Under the pieces are notes generated by a model. That model was not told the origin of the DNA. It did no database searches and worked only from the letters and a program-made list of their open reading frames with translations. The translations under genes were made by a program, and so were the position numbers. Below, one piece after another: positions 1 to 10,900 of a stretch of DNA of 64,000 nucleotides (positions are counted from its first letter, which is position 1; every line of letters starts with the position of its first letter). Origin of the DNA: Macrostomum hystrix (Eukaryota > Platyhelminthes > Macrostomidae); NCBI GenBank assembly GCA_950097015.1, contig CATNEN010000012.1:1419501-1483500 (forward strand), written 5' to 3'.

Positions 1-127
1 GAATAAAGTCACAAAAGGCGCCAGGTAACTGTACAGAATAAGCCCTATCGTCTTGAAGCCATTACACATTAAAGCACACATCAGAAGAAACTCACAAACT
101 CAGCCAACAACCGACAACTTGAAACAA

Positions 128-306
128 CAACTCACAGCCGCAGCTCACAACTCCCAACTCCAACTCACGACTCACAACTCAAACTCACAACTCACAACCC
201 ACAACTCACAACCCACAACTCACAACTCACAACTCACAACCCACAACTCACAACTCACAACTCACAACTCACAACTCACAACTCACAACCCACAACTCAC
301 AGCTCA
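128..306. repeat. 7-bp minisatellite (ACAACTC)n
   Basis: Perfect and near-perfect copies of acaactc/acaaccc run up to about 24 bp before the acceptor of the first visible ZP exon (328-329). They lie inside its upstream intron. Confidence 0.9.
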
Positions 307-329
307 AAACCGCAATTTCCCCACGCCAG

Positions 330-3300
330 TGACCGTGAGCTGTCACACCAACCGGATGGTGGTGAAATTCGATCCGAATTACGACGGCGCTCCGTACGAC
401 CAGCTGAAGGATCGTCTCACAAAGAGCCTGTCAGTGGCTTACATAGAGAGCTATTATCACGACAGCGTTGGCGCACTGGCCGACAACCAGGAGGTCTGCC
501 TGCTGGAGCCCACCCCTGATGGCGTGTACACTGCGACCCTCGAGCCCGACTCGGACACCGCGTGCGGACGGCGGACGGTTAAAAGGACCAGCTACATGGT
601 GCGGATGGTTAAGCGACTGGTTAAGCGGGTAGCTGAGCGGGCGGGTGGTTAAGCGGGTGGTTAAGCGGGTGGTTAAGCGGGTGGTTAAGCGGGTGGTTAA
701 GCGGGTGGTTAAGCGGGTGGTTAAGCGGGTGGTTAGGTGCGTGGTTAAGCGCGTGGTTGAGCGGGTAGCTGAGCGAGTAGCTGAGCGGGTGGTTGAGTGG
801 GTGGTTGAGCGGGTGGTTAAGCGGGTAGCTGAGCGGATGGTTAAGCGGGTAGCTGAGCGGGTGGTTAAGCGGGTAGCTGAGCGGATGGTTAAGCGGGTAG
901 CTGAGCGGATGGTTAAGCGGGTAGCTGAGCGGATGGTTGAGCGGGTGATTGAGCGTGTGGTTGAGCGGGTGGTTGAGCGAGTAGCTGAGCGGGTTGTTAA
1001 GCAGGTGTTTGAGAGGCTGATTGAGCGGGTCTGTTTGAGCTTTCTGAGTTTCGCAGCAAAAACCCAAACCTTTTCTGACAGCCCAACGACCAGATGCTGG
1101 AGGCGACCCTGAAGGTCATGTGGATTCGCAACTTCAACACCTATCCGGACATCATCGTGAGCATCACCTGTCGGGTGCCAGAAGGTGGCAGGCCAGGCGC
1201 CCCAGTCGGCGGGGATTCCTCAGCAGGCTTCCCGGTCCGCCTGCACACGGGGTGAGTGCGTGAAGGCAGTTGTCCCTCTTGGATGTGAGTATTCGCTGTC
1301 AATCAACTCGAATCCTGCCGCTCCGAATTTCCAGGAAATCAGAAGAAGGCCAGTCTCTGGCGCGCGACTCTGTATCCGGATTGTCGCTTGAGCTGCGGGT
1401 GCTGAACCGGTGGAATCGGATGATTCGCGAGACAGACGAGGACGAGATCATCAAACTGGACATCCTGCTACACGACAGGATGGGCAAGTGGCTTTGCTTG
1501 CTTCTTCGTTTACATTGTATTCGCCACCTCGCCTTCGCCCCTCGCCTTCGCCGCCTCGCCTTCGCCGTCTCGCCTTCGTTGTCTCGCCGACGATCTCTCG
1601 CATTCGCCATTCGGTGTCTTGCCTTCGCCATCTCGCCTCGCCGCCTGGCCTTTCGTCCGCTGCACATTTAAATTTTCTGCACCAAACTTCGTTCTCAATA
1701 CACACGTTCTCATTGATCCTCAATGAAACTCAACGGCAATTAAAAATTGAGGTAGCCGGAAGCTGGCCAGATATATCCGGAGTTCGCGTCTCATTAGGTG
1801 CAGAATAATAACTTCCAGTGGACTGTGGACTGAGGCTAGTGTCCGGTTTCTGGTTGAATGAGCACCTGCTTGCATTTATACCCTTATTTTTATCCCCATG
1901 AGATCTCAGCAAGTCAGCTAAGGTAAAATTGTCCCCTTCCGAGGGCCTGAGCCAAACGTGTTTCCCGTCGAATTATATATAATTATGAAGAATTTTTTGC
2001 GCAATAACTGAGTCGCCAGACAAGCTGCTCTGTCACCAGCGCGCCGTGAAACGCAAGGCTCGTGACCCCCATCGGTTTTTTTGAGGTGTGAGCAACTTTA
2101 CAAGCTTATTGCAAGGTCGGAGCATCGGTTTGCGAAAATGTGACTGGGTTCAACTTTAAACTTATCTCCCTCGCCATTCTCCCTCGCCATTCTCTCTCGC
2201 CCCTTCTCCCTCGCCATTCTCCCTCGCTATTCTACCTCGCTACTCTCCCTCGCTATTCTACCTCGCTACTCTCCCTCGCTATTCTACCTCGCTACTCTCC
2301 CTCGCTATTCTAACTCGCTACTCTCCCTCGCTATTCTACCTCGCTACTCTCCCTCGCCCTTCTCCCTCGCCCTTCTACCTCGCCCTTCTCCCTCGCTAGT
2401 CTACCTCGCTATTCTACCTCGCTATTCTACCTCGCTACTCTCCCTCGCTATTCTACCTCGCCCTTCTACCTCGCCATTCTCCCTCGCCCTTCTCCCTCGC
2501 CCTTCTCCCTCGCCATTCTACCTCGCCCTTCTCCCTCGCTATTCTCCCTCGCCCTTCTCCCTCGCTACTCTCCCTCGCCCTTCTACCTCGCCATTCTCCC
2601 TCGCCCTTCTACCTCGCCCTTCTCCCTCGCTAGTCTACCTCGCTATTCTACCTCGCTATTCTACCTCGCTACTCTCCCTCGCTATTCTACCTCGCCCTTC
2701 TACCTCGCCATTCTCCCTCGCCCTTCTCCCTCGCCATTCTCCCTCGCCCTTCTCCCTCGCCCTTCTCCCTCGCTATTCTACCTCGCTACTCTCCCTCGCT
2801 ATTCTACCTCGCTACTCTCCCTCGCTATTCTACCTCGCTACTCTCCCTCGCTATTCTACCTCGCTACTCTCCCTCGCTATTCTACCTCGCTACTCTCCCT
2901 CGCCCTTCTCCCTAGCCCTTCTCCCCCGGCCTTCTACATCGCCCTTCTCCCTCGCTATTCTCCCTCGCTATTCTACCTCGCTACTCTCCCTCGCTATTCT
3001 ACCTCGCCACTCTCCCTCGCTATTCTACCTCGCTACTCTCCCTCGCTATTCTAACTCGCTACTCTCCCTCGCTATTCTACCTCGCTACTCTCCCTCGCCC
3101 TTCTCCCTCGCCCTTCTACCTCGCCCTTCTCCCTCGCTAGTCTACCTCGCTATTCTACCTCGCTATTCTACCTCGCTACTCTCCCTCGCTATTCTACCTC
3201 GCCCTTCTACCTCGCCATTCTCCCTCGCCCTTCTCCCTCGCCCTTCTCCCTCGCCATTCTACCTCGCCCTTCTCCCTCGCTATTCTCCCTCGCCCTTCTC

Positions 3301-6300
3301 CCTCGCTACTCTCCCTCGCCCTTCTACCTCGCCATTCTCCCTCGCTCTTCTCCCTCGCCCTTCTCCCTCGCCCTTCTCCCTCGCCCTTCTCCCTCGCCCT
3401 TCTCCCTGGCGGACTAGTCTCATCGCTCACTGGCACTATCTCCTGTTGCAGGTACCAAAGCAGGCACAGAGTACACAGGCCTGCTGGTGCGGCACTGCTT
3501 CGCTGCCAACCAGTCGGCGGTTGCTAGCGAGCGGCGAACAGCTCGAAGAGGCGGTGCCGTTGGAAGCAGCGGCAGCGGACGCATCGACAGGCAGATTATC
3601 GGATGCGGCGGGTAAGTTACAGCATGTTTTTTCTCTGTAGATGAACAAATAGGTGCGCATCTGACTACTATTAGTAAAATAAAAAATTCTCTTAATACGT
3701 TCTCAATTTATAATTAATCCATTCCAAACCCATTATTTATTCATTATCAACCCACTCTCCAACCATTATTAGTCTACTCATAAACCATTTTAATCCATTC
3801 TTAATCCAATCTAAATCCATTCTAGTGCATCATTAATCCATTTCCAAACATACTGCTAATTGTTTCGAACTAAGAACCAACCGAATGCAGATTCCTACGC
3901 GCCCATCTTTTTAGGGAGCGCGTGATCGACTCCGGCTTCACTGCCGACTTCCGGAGCACACGGCCGGAGGGCAGCCTGCACATGCAGACGGCCGGCTTCC
4001 CCGCCTTCAGGCTGGGCAACGCACCGACACTGTACTTCCTGTGTACTGTGCGCGTCTGCCAGCAGGCCGATGAGAAGCTTTGCGAACAGGTCATTGCGTT
4101 TGTCACTCTTATTCATAAGTTTGTCACTTAATCCTTGACTTCGTCACTCTCATCCTAGAGTATGTCACTCTCAACCCTGAGTTTGTCACTCTCATCCCTG
4201 AGTTTGTCACTCTCAACCCTGAGTTTGTCACTCTCATCCCTGAGTTTGTCACTCTCATCCCTGAGTATGTCACTCTCATCCCTGAGTTTGTCACTCTCAT
4301 CCCTGAGTTTGTCACTCTCAACCCTGAGTTTGTCACTCTCATCCCTGAGTTTGTCACTCTCATCCCTGAGTATGTCACTCTCAACCCTGAGTTTGTCACT
4401 CTCATCCCTGAGTTTGTCACTCTCATCCCTGAGTATGTCACTCTCATGCCTGAGTTTGTCACTCTCATCCCTGAGTTTGTCACTCTCATCCCTGAGTATG
4501 TCACTCTCAACCCTGAGTTTGTCACTCTCAACCCTGAGTTTGTCACTCTCATGCCTGAGTTTGTCACTCTCATCCCTGAGTTTGTCACTCTCATCCCTGA
4601 TTATGTCACTCTCATCCATGACTATGTCATTCTCATCCCTGATTATGTCACTCTCATGCCTGAGTTTGTCACTCTCATCCCTGAGTTTGTCACTCTCATC
4701 CCTGAGTTTGTCACTCTCATCCCTGAGTATGTCACTCTCAACCCTGAGTTTGTCACTCTCATCCCTGAGTTTGTCACTCTCATCCCTGAGTTTGTCACTC
4801 TCATCCCTGAGTTTGTCACTCTCATCCCTGATTATGTCACTCTCATCCATGACTATGTCATTCTCATCCCTGATTATGTCACTCTCATGCCTGAGTTTGT
4901 CACTCTCATCCCTGAGTTTGTCACTCTCATCCCTGAGTTTGTCACTCTCATCCCTGATTATGTCACTCTCATCCATGACTATGTCATTCTCATCCCTGAT
5001 TATGTCACTCTCATGCCTGAGTTTTTCACTCTCATCCCTGAGTTTTTCGCTCTCATCATTCATTGACTTCGTCACTCTCAACCCTGAGTTTGTCACTCTC
5101 AACCCTGAGTTTGTCACTCTCATGCCTGAGTTTGTCACTCTCATCCCTGAGTTTGTCACTCTCATCCCTGATTATGTCACTCTCATCCATGACTATGTCA
5201 TTCTCATCCCTGATTATGTCACTCTCATGCCTGAGTTTGTCACTCTCATCCCTGAGTTTGTCACTCTCATCCCTGAGTTTGTCACTCTCATCCCTGATTA
5301 TGTCACTCTCATCCATGACTATGTCATTCTCATCCCTGATTATGTCACTCTCATGCCTGAGTTTTTCACTCTCATCCCTGAGTTTTTCGCTCTCATCATT
5401 CATTGACTTCGTCACTCTCATCCTTTACTTCGTCACTCTCATCCCTGAGTTTGTCACTCTCATCCTGAAAGTCACTCTCATGGTAATTTCCGATTTTTCC
5501 TACATTTTCCCAATTCCGCATCTCACAGGCCAGCTGTCTGTCGGACAAAATGGCGAAGAGAAGTCCCGATGCCGGTGTCCGTGATATCGACACCGAGACC
5601 TACGTGGTGGTTGCGCTCAAGCGGGACCCGAAAAGGGCCCAGCCGCGTGAGTTTCAAATCAATTGCATTGCTGTGTTTTTTAGGCGAAATTTTGGATTGA
5701 TAACAGTATATTTTATTATGGCAATATACTAGTCATCTACTCGTGAGTAGAAAGTAAAGCGCATTAAAATGTCTAAAATTGCAGAGTCCAGCTGCCAGGC
5801 AAGCATGTGCCTCAGCACCACCAAAGTAATCGTCATCATCCTGATCCTGCTGGTCCTGCTGGCCCTGGTCAGTGGCCTCGTCATCGTGATCTATCGACGC
5901 CGACTGCTCATCTCTGCTCAGCGACGCCTCAGGCGTGTCAGCAGCTCCCAGGATGGCGGCCCGACCTCGGCGGCGGTGGCAGCCGTCTGTCGCACCGCCG
6001 GCAGCGGCAGTGGCGCGGGGGTCGGCACAGGCTGCAGCGATGACGACAACGATCTAGACGATCTGGACGATGACGTTGTCGAGACGCCGCCGAGGGTCGA
6101 ATCGTCGACACTGGCAGCCAAGACGGTTGTCGACTACGCGGGCTCGCCGACAACTCGGCAGCAGCTGGCGCGGCTGCAGGCGGCCTACGCTACAGTGTCG
6201 GGCTCCCTGCTGGCCGGCAGCGGCTCCGCAGCCTGTCGGTTTGTCGACGGCGCCTCGATGACGCTGGACCGCGGTGCCGGGGTCAGAAACGGCAGGTCGA

Positions 6301-6473
6301 GCGGCTTCAGCAGCAAGCAACAGCAGCATCATCATCATCAGCGGCTGCTGCAGTCAGCGGGAGCTGCGGCGCAGGCGCAGGCTCTGCTGCTGCAGGACAG
6401 CGGCAGGCCGGACATTTGCACCTGCGACAGGCAGCTGCACAGCTCCTATTCCATTGCCTCCTCGCAGGTGTAA
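330..6473 (+). CDS. Zona pellucida (ZP) domain transmembrane protein, 3' part (5' end outside window)
   Basis: Exons 330-577, 1082-1251, 1335-1483, 3452-3611, 3915-4089, 5529-5646 and 5785-6473 (stop TAA) join in phase to about 568 residues. The ZP-N half has four cysteines in the contexts VSCHTNRM, EVCLLEP, TACGRR and ITCRV. The ZP-C half ends with IIGCG, then GFPAFRLG and YFLCTVRVCQQ, the usual C-terminal ZP cysteine pattern. A basic site (KMAKRSP) follows, a possible furin-type cleavage point, then one hydrophobic span (VIVIILILLVLLALVSGLV) with RRR on its cytoplasmic side and a tail of about 180 Ser/Ala/Gly-rich residues with a His/Gln run. ZP proteins polymerise into extracellular matrices or act as membrane receptors; which applies here is unknown. 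Intron 3 has a GC donor (ATGG/GCAAGT). A possible poly(A) signal AATAAA lies at 7387-7392. The protein start lies upstream of the window. Confidence 0.85.
598..1034. repeat. 12-bp minisatellite (GCGGGTGGTTAA)n in ZP intron 1
   Basis: About 36 units of gcgggtggttaa and variants (gcggatggttaa, gcgggtagctga). The unit matches the exon-intron junction at 571-582 (gcggacg/gttaa), 10 or 11 of 12 bases depending on the variant. Since 12 is a multiple of 3, both strands stay open as long reading frames without being genes. Confidence 0.9.
1516..1662. repeat. Degenerate CTCGCCTTCGCC repeat in ZP intron 3
   Basis: Loose copies of ctcgccttcgccgt occur near the 5' end of intron 3, which starts at a GC donor (1484). 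Confidence 0.7.
2161..3412. repeat. 13-bp pyrimidine-rich minisatellite with 741-bp higher-order period in ZP intron 3
   Basis: About 96 units of ttctccctcgcca/ttctacctcgcta fill most of the 1.97-kb intron. Rare variants recur at fixed spacing: taactcgcta at 2311 and 3052, and tagtctacctcg at 2397 and 3138, both exactly 741 bp (57 units) apart, with another copy of the second at 2631. Confidence 0.92.
4091..5478. repeat. 21-bp minisatellite (CTCATCCCTGAGTTTGTCACT)n in ZP intron 5
   Basis: More than 60 units, starting within one base of the 5' splice site (4090) with a degenerate unit (gtcattgcgtttgtcactct). A composite of variant units (ttatgtcactctcatccatg, actatgtcattctc) recurs at about 4590, 4830, 4955, 5170 and 5295. 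The 21-bp period leaves several frames open, giving spurious frames of up to 414 codons. Confidence 0.92.
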
Positions 6474-6564
6474 TTCAGTTTTTTCTAAGCGTAGATGGAA
6501 AAATGAGACGAAATGATGGCTTGGGTGGGCGCGGATGTCATGAAAGTAAGAAGCAAACTGACAA

Positions 6565-6847
6565 CTCGTTTGCGTCACGTGACACGCACAAAATTGTGAT
6601 ATGTACCGTCACAGTCTTTAAGATTCTGCGCGCAAATTGCTTATTAGAAAGTCACGTGACTATAAATTTCAAAATTCTGTGCACAAATTGCAGATTGGAA
6701 AGTCACGTGACCAATTCCAAGATTCTGTACGCACATTGCCGATTAGAAAGTCACGTGACCGATTCCAAGGTTCTGTACACACGTTGCAGACTAGAAAGGC
6801 ACGTGACCAATTTCAAGGTTCTGTACACACGTTGCAGATCAGAAAGG
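6565..6847. repeat. About 48-bp direct repeat carrying CACGTG, downstream of the ZP stop codon
   Basis: Four to five diverged units (attctgtacacacgttgcag, then attagaaagtcacgtgaccg) follow the stop codon. The palindrome CACGTG lies at 6576, 6653, 6704, 6752 and 6800. The array may lie in the 3' UTR. Confidence 0.8.
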
Positions 6848-7729
6848 GGGGCTAAATTGCTAGTTTAGATACTAAAGTTCGCAGAGGGCAGATCTTAGCA
6901 AGACGCCGCCACACAAGCCTTTTCATTCGCCGCCTTAAAGTACGTCTAGTAAAAGTACAACTGGATATTTGTACTCGGATTTCTCCCACATCGCTCCCGA
7001 GCTTCCCAGCCACCGGCCCGAAGTCATCAATTATCATTCTGGAAATCCGATACCCACCTGTCAAAAATTATGTCAATCAAGAAGTTATTTGTTTGCTTGA
7101 TTCTCTTTTTCGTTGTGTTACTTAAAATGTTGCTAATCTCTGTGATTTGTTTTCTACCGTGCAGTGATAAGCAGTTTTGTTTTTTTATATTAATTTAATT
7201 ACGCATAATTATGCATTGAAAATATTGCTTTTCAATTCGCTGTAAGGAGTAAGGTAAAAAGCATGCGCCAATCATACTACTCGTGATCAACCGCGTATTT
7301 AGAGCATTTTTGTCTAACTTAACAGTACATGTGTTGAGCTTGAATAAGACATTTTTGTTTAGGCAGGAAAAAACCAGTGCATACTCAATAAAATACACCG
7401 GGTAGTCTTCGAAACGTACGAATCTTAACCTTAGTTGAACAATTTGATATTCAACCTTTTTATACTTGAAGGCTTTGAAGTGGCAGATCATGCTACTGAA
7501 CTGCAGTAGTCTGTGCCGCGCAACAGAAGTAAAAGTATTTTTGTTTAATTAACATCACAAAAATATGTTTCGCAATCCGGATAAGCACGATGGTTAAAAA
7601 ACACCATCGAATAGCTCTACTGGTCTGTGAGTAGTGCAGTTATAATTTCTCTTCGAAGTAAAATGCTAGTAAAAAGTTAACAAATCTAATATTCCTGAAT
7701 TAATTTATAGCGGATGGCAAAGAATAGAG
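6848..7729. other. Intergenic DNA without a recognisable gene
   Basis: AT-rich sequence between the convergent ZP and ADCK1 genes. The only item noted is AATAAA at 7387-7392, a possible poly(A) signal of the ZP gene. Confidence 0.5.
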
Positions 7730-7940
7730 ACAGAAAAAAGACTTCAACACATGAAAGAGACAGGAACAAAGACTTGACACATAGAATAAAGACATGAACA
7801 AAGAATCAACACATGTAATAGAGACGGCAACAGAGACTCAACGCAGGATAGTGACAGGAACAAAGACCACATAGAATAGAGACGGGAATAGAATAGAGAG
7901 AACAAAGAATCAGTACACTTAATAGAGAGAGAAGACAGAA
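7730..7940. repeat. Degenerate repeat of about 30-36 bp (acatagaatagagacaggaa)n
   Basis: Six or so irregular copies containing agagacaggaacaaagact lie just beyond the ADCK1 stop codon (7961), probably in its 3' flank. Confidence 0.65.
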
Positions 7941-7960
7941 CAAAGACACGCGCTCCTAGG

Positions 7961-10900
7961 CTAGGAGAGGGTCTCGGCCGCGGTCGCCCAAAGATCCCTG
8001 ACGGCTAGCAGAGCCCAGAGCAGGCAGAGGCGGCAGCGAAGACGCAGCCAGTCGCGCCAGTCGGCGGAGGCCCAACTGTCCGTGGCGAGTGTCCGCAGAC
8101 AGGCCTGAGTGAGCAGGGTGAAAGACAGGCCGGGCCCAAATCTCTGCCGGCCAGTGAGGCGGTGTTCGATGCCACGCAGGAGGTCGTTGGCTTTGAATAG
8201 GAGCAGCATCTGGCGTGGCACCGACTCCAGCACCTGCGTCATCTGCGGCAGGTGACGCCCGGCGTCCGATTGAATCGACTGGTGGGTAATTGGTCATAGG
8301 AGGGCTTTACATTTTGCAAGACCAAAACTACTTTTGATCAGTAGTATATCGAAGACTGAATTAAATGTACGAGCGTAGGTGAGAATTTGGCGACTCAAAC
8401 TACATGGGATGAGAATTTGGCGACTCAAACTACCTGGGGATGAGATTTTGGCGACTCAAACTACCTAGGGATGAGATTTTGGCGACTTAAACTACATGGG
8501 ATGAGATTTTGGCGACTCAAACTACCTGGGGATGAGATTTTGGCGACTCAAACTACATGGGATGAGATTTTGGCGACTCAAACTACCTGGGGATGAGATT
8601 TTGGCGACTCAAACTACCTGTAATGAGATTTTGGCCACTCAAACTACCTGGAATGAGAATTTGGCGACTCAAACTACCTGGGGATGAGATTTTGGCGACT
8701 CAAACTACCTGGGTGAGATTTTGGCGACTCAAACTACCTGGGGTGAGATTTTGGCGACTCAAACTACCTGGGTGAGATTTTGGCGACTCAAACTACCTGG
8801 GTGAGATTTTGGCGACTTAAACTACCTGGGGATGAGATTTTGTCGACTCAAACTACCTAGGGATGAGATTTTGGCGACTCAAACTACATGGGATGAGAAT
8901 TTGGCGACTCAAACTACCTGGGGTGAGATTTTTTGCGACTCAAACTACCTGGGGTGAGATTTTTTGCGACTCAAATTACTTGGGGTGAGATTATGGGGAC
9001 TCAACCTACCTGGGGTGAGATTTTGGCGACTCAAACTACCTGGGGTGAGATTTTTTGCGACTCAAATTACTTGGGGTGAGATTTTGGCGACTCAAACTAC
9101 CTGGGGTGAGATTTTTTGCGACTCAAATTACTTGGGGTGAGATTATGGCGACTCAAACTACCTGGGGTGAGATTTTTTGCGACTCAAATTACTTGGGGTG
9201 AGATTATGGCGACTCAAACTACCTGGGGTGAGATTTTGGCGACTCAAATTGCCTGGCAAAGGGGTCGCACTAATTTACCTGCTCCTCCTCAGCTGAGAAC
9301 TCGCTCTTGCTGACTCCGGCAGACACGGCCGACCAGGAGCGGCCGCTCACCATGCATGCAAAGAGGCCGTACAGCCGGCCGCAGCCGAGGCTGCTAGCGC
9401 TGGCCTGAATGCCCGCCAGATCGCCGTCGATAATTGCGCGCCAAAGGCGGCAGTAGGACAGGCGGAAGTCCGGAGTCAGGCGGCTGTACAGGCCATGATC
9501 TAGCAGTACTAGGCGGACACCTGACCGAATGGATGTGTGAGATGGAGGATTCTGAGCGATACTTATATAGATGTGCTTGGGAATGCTTTGGGAATAGGAT
9601 AGTTCAATGTGTGCTACTGGGTGAATTTCTAATGGGATATTCTTAGAAGGGGCAAAATGCATATTTTAAAGAAGTAAGGTAAGATAGAAAAAATGTCATG
9701 TAAGGATATAAAAGGAAATTTTTATCGCGATCTGGTGAAAAAATATCTCAATGGGTATTTCAAGGAATTTGTAAAAGGAAAATTTCAGGAAAATTTTAAA
9801 AGGGATATTTTTAAGAATAGTAAAAAATAGGTATTTCTAGGAATGGTCAGAGGGATATTTTTGGGAATTTTTAAATAGTGATATTTCTAGTAATAGTAAA
9901 ATGTGATATTTTAAGGAATAGTAAAAGGGCTATTCCTAGAAATAGTAAAATGGGTATTTCTAGGAATAGTAAAATGGGTATTTCTAGGAATAGTAAAATG
10001 GGTATTTCTAGGAATAGTAAAATGGGTATTTCTAGGAATAGTAAAAATGGGTATTTCTAGGAATAGTAAGAGTTATTCCTAGAAATAGTAAAATGGGTAT
10101 TTCTAGGAATAGTAAGAGTCTAGGAACGCATGAACATGTTTCGAGTAATGCAAGATTGACTACTTCAAGCAAAGCCATACGCGGGCATATTCTAAGTAGT
10201 GCTAATTAAATACTTGAAAGTAACTCTAAGGGAAAGTTGCACAGTATTTATGAACGTTATGGGATAATTACTGTCACCAACAGCGGGATAATTATCTAAA
10301 CTGGTTTTGATATTTCTCAAGGTGAAAGTTACACTGGAAACTCACCAGACGGAAGTGCCGGGTCGGGCCGAACCAGCAGATTGCCGGGATGGGGATCGCT
10401 GTGTACAAAGCCGCTGGAGAACATCATGCAGCTATAAAGCTCATTCACCTGCTTAACTATCTGCCATTTGTCAAGCCTGTGAGCTTGAATATAGGCCAAG
10501 TCGTCAATTTGGCCGCCAACGCACATTTCCATGACCAGCACTCGCCTACTGACCAGGCCAGCGATTGGCCGGGGGATCTCCAGCCAGGGAAAGCGGGCGC
10601 AGTACAGGCTCCTAGCCAGCTCCATGTTGCCGGCCTCGGCTGCGAAATCTAGCTCGCGCGGCAGGTTCCGCCTGGTCTCCTCGACTAGCCAGCGGAAGTG
10701 AAAGTCTGAGAATAGGCGGGACACAATGCTAACTAGCCAGTCCATTGTGGCCATGTCTGCCTGGGACCTGGCCAGCACATCCGGGTGCTGCACCTTCACT
10801 GCTACGGCTGTGCCGTCCAGGAGCTGCGCCCGGTGCACCTGCGCCAGAGAGGCAGCGCCGCAGGGCGTGGGTTCGATGCTGAGGAAGATGCTGTCAAACT

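Noticed and set aside
621-1112. Val/Lys/Arg repeat frame on plus and Asn/His/Pro/Leu repeat frame on minus
   Set aside because: 12-bp intronic array; the exon borders on each side keep phase without it.
4162-5406. Open frame of 414 codons (Ser/Leu repeat) and overlapping frames on both strands
   Set aside because: It lies wholly in the 21-bp array of ZP intron 5; flanking exons splice over it in phase, and several frames are equally open.
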